NCBI GenBank assembly: GCA_022925895.1
Contig: JAKSYS010000847.1
Span: 1-18,404, forward strand
DNA: 18,404 nucleotides
Reading direction: 5' to 3'
Source of the DNA: Fragilaria crotonensis
Taxonomy: Eukaryota; Bacillariophyta; Fragilariophyceae; Fragilariales; Fragilariaceae
The position numbers and the translations under genes are program-made. A model generated the notes under the pieces. It made no database searches, was not told where the DNA came from, and worked only from the letters and a program-made list of their open reading frames with translations. Numbering within the stretch: position 1 is the first letter of the stretch; each line of letters starts with the position of its first letter. This document shows, piece by piece, positions 9,661 through 17,560 of this stretch.

Positions 9661-9893
9661 GAGTTCCACCTTGGAGGAGCATAAGAGCTACCACCAGCAC
9701 AACGGAAGGTGGAAACGGGATGACACTCGCCGCTCTGTGCGTCATTCATCATCATGCCACCGAGCAAACTTGGATCTCCTGAGTAATCCAAGGAACACTG
9801 AGGACGACTTGAGAAATGACGGGAGAGCCCCATTGGACCAGCAACAACATATTGACCACAGGACGGGCATTGCTCCTTTTCCGGTGATAACAT
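9591..9893 (-). CDS. N-terminal zinc-finger part of the transposase-like gene, separated by a one-base frame change
   Basis: From ATG 9893 (the frame is open further upstream to a TAA near 10035 but has no earlier ATG) the product contains CPSCGQYVVAGPMGLSRHFS with a following C, a C-x2-C...H-x5-C finger near residues 9-33 as seen at the start of Plavaka-like transposases. It continues into an acidic DDDEDLGTST and stops at TGA 9593-9591. The transposase frame picks up at the same place: removing one T from the T6 run near 9603-9608 makes the reading continuous into FSDLDDDREMTLF. A short intron ending at TTTTTTCAG (9601), with a phase-1 donor near 9691 or 9694, would also restore the frame. 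Confidence 0.55.
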   Translation of the reverse strand: MLSPEKEQCPSCGQYVVAGPMGLSRHFSSRPQCSLDYSGDPSLLGGMMMNDAQSGECHPVSTFRCAGGSSYAPPRWNSDAYARLPDDDEDLGTSTFFRSG

Positions 9894-9962
9894 TAAAACC
9901 TTCTTTGCATTTCTCTTGCCTGCATTTTCAATCTTTCGTGACAGTTTTGCTTGGAGGCTCAC

Positions 9963-10364
9963 AGATGTGGACGCAACAAAGTGAGAAAAGGATGAGCTGG
10001 AGATGACAGGAAAGATAAGCTGTCCAATCGCTTAATTTTGGATATGGTAGGTCCAAGGGGACGTGAAAACTGAAGGGGAACTTGAGGGTACGGGGACTCA
10101 ACACAAAAGTGTTGGACCAAACACGTAAAAGTGTTTGGCGCAACATGGATGTGTTAATGTGTGCAAAGAAACAGTACATCTGTAACATAGAAATATTCAG
10201 TGTACATCTGGATATGTGCCAACGTACCAGGTGGTGTACCAAAAATGGAACACCAACTGTGAATAAGGTGCATCTACACTTACATATTACTGGGACATGT
10301 ACGTACGTACAATTTGTGACAAAAATTGTCTAATTTTGTAAAATAATGTAATACGAAATACTTG
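9963..10364. other. Right subterminal and upstream region of the transposase-like gene
   Basis: No gene supported. It holds two adjacent perfect hairpins (10099-10138) and seven GTAC sites between 10170 and 10315, including ACGTACGTAC. There is no ATG on the minus strand between about 10080 and 9894, so the transposase start is either at 9893 or reached by splicing. The minus-strand ORF at 9928-10242 has no coding character. The promoter of the transposase-like gene should lie here, but I cannot point to a TATA box. Confidence 0.45.
10099..10138. repeat. Two adjacent perfect hairpins
   Basis: CAACAC-AAAA-GTGTTG at 10099-10114 and CCAAACAC-GTAAAA-GTGTTTGG at 10117-10138 have 6 bp and 8 bp perfect stems that share the core CACNNNAAAAGTGTT. 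They lie in the right subterminal region of the 8.6 kb element and are candidate transposase or regulator sites (inferred). Confidence 0.85.
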
Positions 10365-10389
10365 GTGTGAAACCCGCCACCTTCTGATG
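10365..10389 (-). repeat. Right terminal inverted repeat of the 8.6 kb element
   Basis: Read on the minus strand from 10389, it repeats the left end with one mismatch in 25 bases. An open plus-strand frame of a decayed flanking sequence starts almost exactly at its outer edge. Confidence 0.8.
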
Positions 10390-10702
10390 TTCCTTCACAA
10401 TTTGCCCGAAACAACGGCAATGGAAATTTGGACACCTTAAAACCGCACTAAGCCATGGCAGCACCACATCAATTGCCGTATCTCCTGCTGAAGAACCAAA
10501 AGAAGACCCTCCAACCAATCTCATCTCCAAAACATTTGAGAATCCAAGAGATGATGGAAGTGAAATTCTTGATGTTGGAACAAGTTTGCAACATTCTGAA
10601 ACAGACAACCCCCAGAATCTCTTTGCTCGCTGGACACTTGTCACCCACAAGTTAACTTGCTCACCTGGAAAGTGCCCTCTAACCTCAGCAGAACCATCCT
10701 GA
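10388..10702 (+). pseudogene. Coding-like relic adjoining the right end of the element
   Basis: An open frame of 104 codons begins at 10388, two bases inside the right end of the element, and ends at TGA 10700-10702 without a proper ATG start. It reads KQRQWKFGHLKTALSHGSTT (about 10403-10462) and then an acidic Ser/Pro-rich stretch. It could be the far side of the gene broken by the element, but joining it to the sequence left of 1777 does not give one clean frame, so the link is unproven. Confidence 0.3.
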
Positions 10703-11611
10703 CGTCATTGATGAGAACCAGGATGTCGTCATTCCCAAATACGCAGACGTCTAGGAAAATATCAGCCTACCCTCTTTGAGCTCCTCCGAGAGCTATACCC
10801 CGTCGCGCTCTAATACAGCGAACACACCGCGGTGCTTCTCCGACAACTCTACGCCGCAATACCCCTTTTTCTTGCCGGTCTACTCTTACTATCACACTCT
10901 CCTCCACGCAGTACAAATATACTTCCAAGCCCTGGGACACAGTCACCAACCGCTGGTGCTTCCAGCCATGCTGTCACTGAGACACTACTGGCTGGTGTAT
11001 ATTTGACTATAGTTGTAAAGACCGATACGGGACTCAACCTTTCTCACTTGGCCCACTGCACGTTGACCAACATAAAACCAACCAGCAGTCAAGCCACTCT
11101 TCATGAAGTCCGGCAACCTGTTCCACTCAAATTTGAGGATTAGCTAACCTGATGATGAAAACCTGAAATCAACTCTGGTGCACAGCAATAATTTATCTAG
11201 TAGTGATAAAAGTTTTGTTTACCCTCCTGTTGCTCCTCCTTTTCACTCACATGATGATGGCGGACACTTTGCAAAGCTTTGCATGGAGGAAGACAAATCA
11301 GTTGATGATGACCAATACCCAACAAGTAACTCTCAAATGAACCCCAAGAAGAAGACCTACCTCAATAGTACCAACCACTAACATGTATGCAACGCAGTTT
11401 ATTCCCAGACCCACCCTTTCACCCAGGCAAAAATCTTTCGGAAATCTATCTCAACCCTTTCCGAATGTTTTAAGAAGAGGACTACAATGTTCCCACAAAC
11501 TATCCTTCCCAGATGCTTTTCTACATTGCCTCCATGACTTGCCAATTTGCGTTAAGACAAGCATCACCATTGCATCCTTCTGCCTGAACTACATAAATGC
11601 GCCCCCTGTTG
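10703..11611. other. Degraded sequence with short coding-like stretches, no intact gene
   Basis: Several plus-strand frames are partly open (10776-11006, 10832-11143, 11178-11381, 11383-11637) and share the T/A-ending codon feel of the flanking relics, but they shift frame every 100-250 bases and have stops. No recognisable domain. Probably remains of one or more mobile or host genes. Confidence 0.4.
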
Positions 11612-11843
11612 TGAAACTAGAAAAAATCCCCTCCTGAGAAGCTTAAAGTATCCAGTATGCATAAAAAATTTGATAGGAATTGTGACACAATCATTCTGAG
11701 GCAATCCTTCAAAAATTCCAATTTAAAAAAATCTGCCTAAGTAAAACGGACAGAGATACCATGAAATGTCCGTGGGACAAAAAATATATTCCTCACTCAT
11801 CAAGGCTGACAAACAGTCCTAGTAACTGAAAATCTTGCCTTGA
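11612..11843. repeat. Tandem repeat copy A, preserving the empty insertion site
   Basis: This copy contains, without interruption, TCCCCTCCTGAGAAGCTTA followed by AAGTATCCAGTATGCAT, then GTCC..GGGACA, ATTCCTCACT and TGAAAATCTTG. Copy B (about 11890-11919 plus 12736-12866) has the same blocks in order but is split by the 816 bp element exactly after CTTA. Confidence 0.8.
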
Positions 11844-11919
11844 ATTTGAATTGACAGAAAACTCTGCTGCTTGGTACTAAATTTAAGTAGTAGGAAAACA
11901 TCCCCTGCTGAAAAGCTTA

Positions 11920-12735
11920 GGGGCGTTGTTAACTCCCAAAAATGCACCAAAACCGGAAACAACTCCGGGTATTTTGGTATCATGCCGTTATTTTTGGCCG
12001 TTAGCTTGATACAGTATCCGTCAACCTGATACGAATTTTGGAACAAAAATATCAGGATCAGGATCACGGATACCGTATCACGATGCCGGCTACTAACAAT
12101 GAAATAACTTCTAACGGCAACAATGTCTGCATGTTGGATAAATACTGTGAAAAAAGCATGTTGCAGATTATTACATACGGAGTACTTCCGAATAATATAT
12201 AAAAGGATAATCATACCCGATATCATGAATACGCACAATATCTCATTTTGCTGCCTATATTTTGTATTCTCTCTTGTTGTATGTTGACTGTGATACGAAT
12301 GCCAGTGCAAGGTACAATGCAATGAAAACGTGTATGGTGCGCATACAATGTCTTTTGTCTCAATTGTAGACGGATTAGCTACTGTACATGTATGTTGTAG
12401 TACTCACGTATGGTCAACCGAACCAATGCAATGCCGACACTGTGCACGCGAGGCACAACGACGATTGAATCCCACGAGGAGTTGGTCTCAGTGGACGCGT
12501 AGAGCAGCGTTGTGTCTCGATTTTGCTGAACGAACGAATCAAAGTGGCTGTGTGACGTTATGTGGGCAGTTTAAATAAGTGTGGATGCGTCAGCAATCAT
12601 CGTGATACAAGCTATTGAGTTAATAACGAATTCTTGTATCACGGACTTTCAGGTGAATTAAAAAAATATTTAACGTTAAGTTCACAACTGCCTGATACAA
12701 AATTTTGTGATACGCAAAGGAGTTAACAACGCCCC
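11920..12735. mobile_element. 816 bp non-autonomous element, PIF/Harbinger-like by its ends
   Basis: GGGGCGTTGTTAACTCC at 11920-11936 is the exact reverse complement of 12719-12735. TTA lies directly outside both ends (11917-11919 and 12736-12738). A 3 bp TTA duplication with G-rich 5' ends is typical of the PIF/Harbinger superfamily. No transposase is present: the only inner ORFs (minus 11819-12322, partly outside; plus 12330-12578) show no domain. The interior has several TGATAC/GTATCA motifs near both ends. The neighbouring tandem copy A shows the site before insertion. Confidence 0.85.
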
Positions 12736-12866
12736 TTAAAGTCTCCAGTATGCATTGAAATAGTGAGAGAAACTTCAAAGTGTCCGATAGACAAGTACAC
12801 ATTCCTCACTTACCGATGCAGACAAACAAGCATATTAAACTTTTAAATTGAAAATCTTGTTTTGTA
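12736..12866. repeat. Right part of tandem repeat copy B
   Basis: Starts with the second TTA target duplication and continues AAGTCTCCAGTATGCATTGA, GTCCGATAGACA, ATTCCTCACTTA and TGAAAATCTTG, matching copy A over its full right half with substitutions and a few indels. The left part of copy B is at about 11890-11919. Confidence 0.75.
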
Positions 12867-13552
12867 ACAATCTAGACAATATTAATTAACACTATGAAAA
12901 ACTAAATGTCCATTTGTTGACATCATCACAGGCTTCAAAGATACTCATTTGATATGTGTAAATCCTGTTGTGTTTCAACAGACATATATTCATGTTTCTA
13001 ATTTTTCAATTAATATTCATTAACGAATAAGTATTGCATTCAAAAACAACAATTTTTGTGTATACAATATTGCATATACTCCTTAAAATTACATTCCCAA
13101 GTATCTTGTACATATAGGCTTGTTTACCTACAAAATAATTGTTTATTGTTTATCCATATTTACTTATAAGAATAACCAACTGTATTTTTTGACAATCATA
13201 TATACTTTATACAGGTGTATACATGTTTGTGTTTCAAATATTTTGAATCTGTTTCCATGCTCATGTGTATCCTAAAACACTGCACAGACCAGCCAGTGTA
13301 TCAATTCATTCATATATGAGTATACCTATTAAAATAAGCGATTGAAACAGGTTGAATTTGTTGCAGCAGTAAAAACTGAAAAATAAGTGTATAGCACATT
13401 TTACTGTCATCATGACTTAAAAGCTTGTTAAATGTTTTTCGTAATATTCCAGTAAAGTCATCCTGGAATGAAATCACGAATTCCCGTGATTTCAAAAACC
13501 CGGTTTTTGAGCTTTAGTGCACAAAGGGTACAGAACCATGTGAACTACATCC
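12867..13552. other. Very AT-rich spacer ending in three hairpins
   Basis: No coding signal on either strand; long runs of A and T with scattered ATACAT/TGTATA motifs. The only clear structure is a set of three consecutive perfect stem-loops at 13446-13509. Confidence 0.6.
13446..13509. repeat. Three consecutive perfect stem-loops
   Basis: Stem 1 is ATTCCAG (13446-13452) with CTGGAAT (13463-13469). Stem 2 is GAAATCACG (13470-13478) with CGTGATTTC (13485-13493). Stem 3 is CAAAAACC (13493-13500) with GGTTTTTG (13502-13509). They abut with no spacer. Such a compact set could be an RNA structure, a terminator-like element or a mobile-element end; nothing in the sequence decides this. Confidence 0.85.
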
Positions 13553-14005
13553 GTGATATCAATCAGTGACACCTTTTCTGACTTTTCTACAATCAACAAT
13601 TGGTCCCTTCACATCACACAAGCTCCCTACCATACGGGATGCCCCTTGTCTGACATTCTCTCTGTGGAATGCATGACCAACACACTGAATTGGGCAACCT
13701 ACCTATTGCATGCACATCTGCAACCAGAACAACATGAACTGTTTCTGCAGGATCTCCCATTGTCCTTTAATGACATGAATGATGATCAGTCAGAATTCAT
13801 GTCAAAGTGTGCAACTCCAATTATCTATGCTCTGAGAATGATGTATCTGTTTCACCACAAAAACTGCAGCACACTTGGGTACCCAAAGCATCTCTTCTAC
13901 CCTGGAAATCTTCACAAAATCACTCGTGATTTCAACTCTTTGGCTGCAGCACTCAGTTATTTCCCAAATCAACAACTTTCCAGACATAACCCTACTTCAT
14001 TATAG
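13553..14005 (+). pseudogene. Coding-like fragment, about 150 codons, unrecognised
   Basis: The frame is open from just after a TGA near 13539 to a TAG at 14003-14005, but has no ATG at its beginning; the first Met codon lies about 40 codons in. The product looks like a folded protein: ITQAPYHTGCPLSDILSVEC, a segment with LNWATYLLHAHLQPEQHELF, YALRMMYLFHHKNC and KITRDFNSLAAALSYFPNQQ. It may be an exon or the remains of a mobile-element gene. A further coding-like stretch (FHGVVAFPKHVPSPSFCDKI) follows in another frame near 14105-14165. Confidence 0.35.
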
Positions 14006-14367
14006 ATGCCTTCTAGGATACAATATATTGTAATACATGATCACAATTACATTCCCTTCAACATGTCTTGACCTTTGATCAATCTGGTTGACTCCTCAGC
14101 TCATTCCATGGTGTTGTTGCATTCCCTAAGCATGTGCCCTCTCCTAGCTTTTGTGACAAAATTGTTTCTTCATATCTCTCTAATACTCTGCTGCCTCAAC
14201 TGAGGATCTGTCTCAAGGTAGTAAATTGTTAAGTTAATTACATTGTAGTACTTCATCCTTACTCCTGTCTTAACAGTCTTAACAATTGCATTATATTATG
14301 CATTTCCTTTTGACCTCATCACCTGCTGTGCCCCTTTTGACAAGCTTTCATTTTAGCTTATGCAGCA

Positions 14368-14935
14368 TTGTTTGAAGGTTTGTATTTCTTCCCTGCACAT
14401 TGTTCACAGTTTCTATCATACTTCTCATCTTGTTTTGATCGGTCCCTCTGTCTGTCTGTGGTGATTTCCACTACATCGAACAATGGTCAAACAGAAGCAA
14501 CGAAAATGCTTCATCATTTACAAGATCCTTCCCCATTTCAATCATCATTTGCCTTAGAAACCAGGCTGTTGACTCATCTCATCCCCAGGAAAGACTTCAT
14601 TTTCCGGTTGCACATGCGGAGAAGTTCCGCAGAATCAGAATGCCGTGCCATTTATCTCGTTGCTTTCGATTTTCACAACCTGCACAGTTCCTCCACAATG
14701 AAGAAAGCCTCAGGTGGTAGAATTTTCAACATTTCTGCAATGATCCTCCCTCTTCGCTGTTTGAACATGCTTGGTCTATGTTGCGTGCCTCCACGAAACA
14801 GCTTTTGTATATGCTTTGAAGGTTGTGGCACATGGAGGTCGGCATCTTCAGGATGACCTTCAGTCCTGGTGCACTCTGGCTTTCGTGAATCCCACAATGT
14901 TGGACACATCTCAGACACATGAGATGGACAAAGCC
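14368..14935 (+). pseudogene. Frameshifted coding relic, unrecognised
   Basis: Several plus-strand frames are open. The most coding-like reading starts at about 14757 (FEHAWSMLRASTKQLLY). It moves to the next frame at TATATG near 14808-14813, where removal of two bases restores it, and continues as ALKVVAHGGRHLQDDLQSWC and TLAFVNPTMLDTSQTHEMDK up to a TAG near 14944. This looks like a decayed gene with a 2 bp duplication. No family recognised. The minus-strand ORFs here are less convincing. Confidence 0.3.
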
Positions 14936-14969
14936 ACAATGTAGAACCAGCAAACAGATCCACATGCAC

Positions 14970-15199
14970 ATCAACGAGTTAAAAATCTTTTCTTCCTAAA
15001 CTGCAGCAAAGGCAAGCTTCATTAATTACTACATCAAATGCAAGACAGGGCAGCATTCAGTGAACAAACTCCAGGACACAACTATAACGTGTACTGTTAG
15101 GTCGTATCGCTTGAGACTTTCCGGTGGGTCGCATGGCATGGTGAGGTCACGTAGCATTGCAACGAAAAGAGGAGCAGATTAGTCTGGCAGTGATTGATA
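14970..15199. other. Spacer downstream of CbbX
   Basis: Contains the 3' untranslated region and end of the minus-strand CbbX transcript. I see no clear polyadenylation signal and no gene. Confidence 0.4.
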
Positions 15200-16708
15200 T
15201 TAAGCAAAGATACGCTTGCCCACATCTGCGTTCACGATATCATCTACCAATATCTGAAAATCCTCAGCCTTGATCAACTTGAGGTCGTTGATCGTGCAGA
15301 CTCCGCCATTTTCCCCGTTAATGGCAAACTTTTCGAAGGTTCTGATGGCGGAATTCATGCGCGCGCGGTCCATGGCATTACGAACTGTACGAGCGTTGGA
15401 AAAGAATGGAAGCTCCATACGTTTCTCAATGTAGCTTTTGAAAACCGGGAACGCATTTGTATCGATTTCATACTCCAGCGAGTCGGCCATAAGCGAGGCA
15501 ATCTTAACTAGCTCGTCGGCACTGTAGTTCGGAAAGTCGATGTGGTTCCCAATTCGCGACATCATGCCAGGAATGTAGGAGAAGAATTTGTCCATGCGGT
15601 CCTTGTATCCAGCGACAGCAACAACAAGATCGTCTTGGTTGTTCTCCATTACATTGAGGAGAATTTCGATGGATTCCTGCCCGTAATCACGATCGTTGGC
15701 CGCGTTATAGAGGTAATATGCCTCATCTACCAGAAGTACACCTCCCATAGCTTTCTTTATCATCTCCTTCGTCTTGGGGGCAGTGTGACCGACATACTGT
15801 CCGACAAGATCGTCACGTGTCGCGAGGACGACATGACCACGACGGGAGTATCCCATCTTAGCGAGAATTTGCCCCATGCGGACTGCAACGGTGGTCTTAC
15901 CGGTTCCTGGAGCGCCAGTAAAACTCATATGAAGAGAGGGCACGGCTGTCTCGAACCCAAGCTTTCGACGCATCTTGTCAAGGACAAGGAGAGCAGCAAT
16001 TTCCTTAACGCGCTTCTTCACGGGGATAAGCCCCACAAGTTCCGAGTCTAGTTTGTTGAGCTGTTCTTGAACACCCTCCTTGAACATAAATTCATCGACT
16101 GCGAAAAAAGCAGGGAAATCGAAGGTTAGTATCGGCTGACGAAAGCCCGAACTCGAGGCGACAAACGTTCAACTTACCGGTTCCAGCAGGTTGGCTGTCA
16201 GGCATGTCTTGCATGTACTTAATCTTTCTCATGCGTTCCTCCCGACGCATCTCTGCAGCGCGCTCGCGATTCGCAGCGGCGTCTGCGTCCTTGCGACGTT
16301 CGGTATCAGCTTCCATTAGCGCCTGTCCGAGCTTCTTGTAGTTCTTCATGTTAGGATCATCGCCTCCTGTGAATTCCAGGGATTTCGTACCAAAAGGGTT
16401 GGGGTTTCCAGCAGGTGGTGCAGCTGGGGCAACGGCTGCAGGTGCCGGGGATGGCGCAGGTGCAGCTGGAAAAGGATATGACGGAAAGGGTGGAGGGTTG
16501 CCATTTCCAACGAAAAGGTGACTGCCAACCTACGATATGTTTGTAAAAGTGGGTTGTGTGAGCAAATCAATGTAACCTTAATCGAAAGTAAGCAATTGTT
16601 ACTCTGCAATCTTCGATCATCTCGAATACTCACACGCTGGATACCTCCAGGGGCGAAGGCCGACGCCGAGGTGACGTACAAAGCGAAAGCTGCCGTGGTG
16701 AACTTCAT
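15200..16708 (-). CDS. cbbX: CbbX, red-type Rubisco activase, nuclear-encoded and plastid-targeted
   Basis: AAA+ ATPase that removes inhibitory sugar phosphates from red-type Rubisco in the plastid stroma. I read three exons: 16708-16634, 16529-16178 and 16098-15200. The introns are 104 and 79 nt with GTGAGT/TAG and GTAAGT/CAG borders. The joined product is 441 residues. Residues 1-17 form a signal peptide (MKFTTAAFALYVTSASA), followed by FAP, the Phe-containing plastid import motif of diatoms and relatives. Next come a Pro/Ala-rich linker (about 38-70) and a charged helix (about 86-132). The AAA+ core has Walker A GAPGTGKT (204-211), pore-loop QYVGHT (Tyr244), Walker B VLLVDEAYY (DE 267-268), sensor-1 region VVAVAGY (301-307), Arg324 in MMSRIG, and sensor-2 region SNARTVRN (376-383). 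All core motifs are intact. Diatom plastids usually also carry a plastid cbbX, so this is probably the nuclear partner. The 169-residue plus-strand ORF is a shadow. Confidence 0.93.
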
Positions 16709-17000
16709 CGTTGTTTGATATGTTCACGAAGATCCAAATTGAAAAAGCGCCAGGGAACAAGCTATTGTCACGCTCAAAGAACCTGGTACAAGTACATCGA
16801 GCCAAGACTACGTGTCAAATTCGCATACGTATGTGGATGAGAGTTCGAATGTCCCCCAGCACAACCCCAGAACCCCAGACGTCGGGGAAATCGAGGAAAA
16901 TCTCTGCCCTGTCTGGGTATATATTATGAAGTATGAATACGAACTGAACATACGAGACCCTAACGCCCAACGGTGCAATAGTGCGGTACCAGGTAGTGCA
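16709..17000 (-). promoter_or_regulatory. Proximal upstream region of CbbX
   Basis: No upstream gene intervenes, so the CbbX promoter should be here. On the minus strand, ATAATATATACCC (about 16919-16931) is TATA-like, about 215 bases before the ATG. A near-palindrome CCCCAGACGTCGGGG (about 16872-16886) carries a CRE-type core GACGTC. A further TGACGTAA site lies at 17329-17322. Such motifs resemble the CO2/cAMP-responsive elements known from diatom carbon-fixation promoters; the functional link is only inferred. Confidence 0.35.
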
Positions 17001-17215
17001 GTGTGCAGTGTGCAGTGTGCAGTATGATACCTGATACCTGATACCTGATACCTGATACCTGATATCATACATCATACCTGATACAAGTACTGTAGTACCT
17101 GATAACTGATACCTGATACCTGATACCTGATACCTGATACTTGTACTGTACCTGATACCTGACACCTGACACCTGACACCTGATACCTGGTACCTGGTAC
17201 CAGGTACCAGGTACT
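16996..17215. repeat. Heptanucleotide arrays upstream of CbbX
   Basis: (GTGCAGT)4 exact at 16996-17023 is followed by TGATACC units: five at 17025-17059, six (first and last variant) at 17100-17141, and nine more at 17153-17215 that drift to TGACACC, TGGTACC and AGGTACC. All keep a 7-base step. The end of the array forms a 30 bp perfect palindrome (17184-17213). The array is about 290-510 bases upstream of the CbbX ATG. Confidence 0.92.
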
Positions 17216-17560
17216 TGTACAACGTTGCGTAAATGCATGATGCATGATATGTGTCATACATACGTCGTATAGTATTTCGTGATGTACAGTATGTACGCAT
17301 GTCAGGCTACGTACGGCAAACTTACGTCACCCAGATGTCAATACGACTACTACACGTTACATGTAGCTAGAGTACTCGTACTCAACTAGCTAGTAGACAG
17401 TAGACAAGCAACTACCGAATCGTAGGGAAGGCGATCGGATCCGATTGAATAAACTACCGGTAAATGGCACGAGTTCTCTATACTGGAATCCTCATTGTAC
17501 CCATACTTTTACATGTAAATACAGTACCGTACTCCAGTACAGTTAGGAGTACTCGCAATT
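17216..17560. other. GTAC-rich spacer
   Basis: No gene. It contains many GTAC sites and short palindromes, for example ATGCATGATGCAT near 17234, AGAGTACTCGTACTC near 17370 and AGTACCGTACTCCAGTAC near 17522. This resembles the GTAC-rich parts of the 8.6 kb element, so it may be an old element end or a general property of this genome. Confidence 0.4.

Larger units (their letters stand above)
1777..10389 (-). mobile_element. 8.6 kb DNA-transposon-like element with 25 bp terminal inverted repeats
   Basis: The left end at 1777 begins CATCAGAAGGTGGCGGGTTT, and the reverse complement of the right end at 10389 begins with the same 20 bases. The match continues for five more bases with one mismatch (24 of 25), then stops. 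Outside the ends both flanks show TT (1775-1776 and 10390-10391), so a 2 bp target duplication is possible but too short to be convincing. Between the ends lie a transposase-like gene with a zinc finger, an accessory ORF pair and a tandem array, all oriented or placed as expected for an autonomous element read from right to left. The ends do not start with CACTA. Family placement as Plavaka/CACTA-like rests on the transposase motifs only. Confidence 0.72.

Noticed and set aside
1777-10389. The 8.6 kb unit as a LTR retrotransposon
   Set aside because: The ends are inverted and short, no long direct repeats were found at the borders, and no reverse transcriptase or integrase motif is visible.
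1766-10410. A clean host gene restored by removing the 8.6 kb element
   Set aside because: Joining 1776 to 10392 (one TT kept) does not continue the open frame on the right, and a longer target duplication was not found, so the link between the two flanks is unproven.
12470-12545. Possible tRNA-like segment
   Set aside because: I could not find paired acceptor, D, anticodon and T arms in order; no tRNA or rRNA gene was supported anywhere in the window.
12330-12578. 82-residue ORF inside the 816 bp element as a possible transposase fragment
   Set aside because: No Harbinger motif is visible and the composition is not protein-like; the element is better called non-autonomous.
15542-16051. 169-residue plus-strand ORF
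   Set aside because: It lies wholly antisense to the conserved AAA+ core of CbbX, whose motifs show the minus strand is coding.
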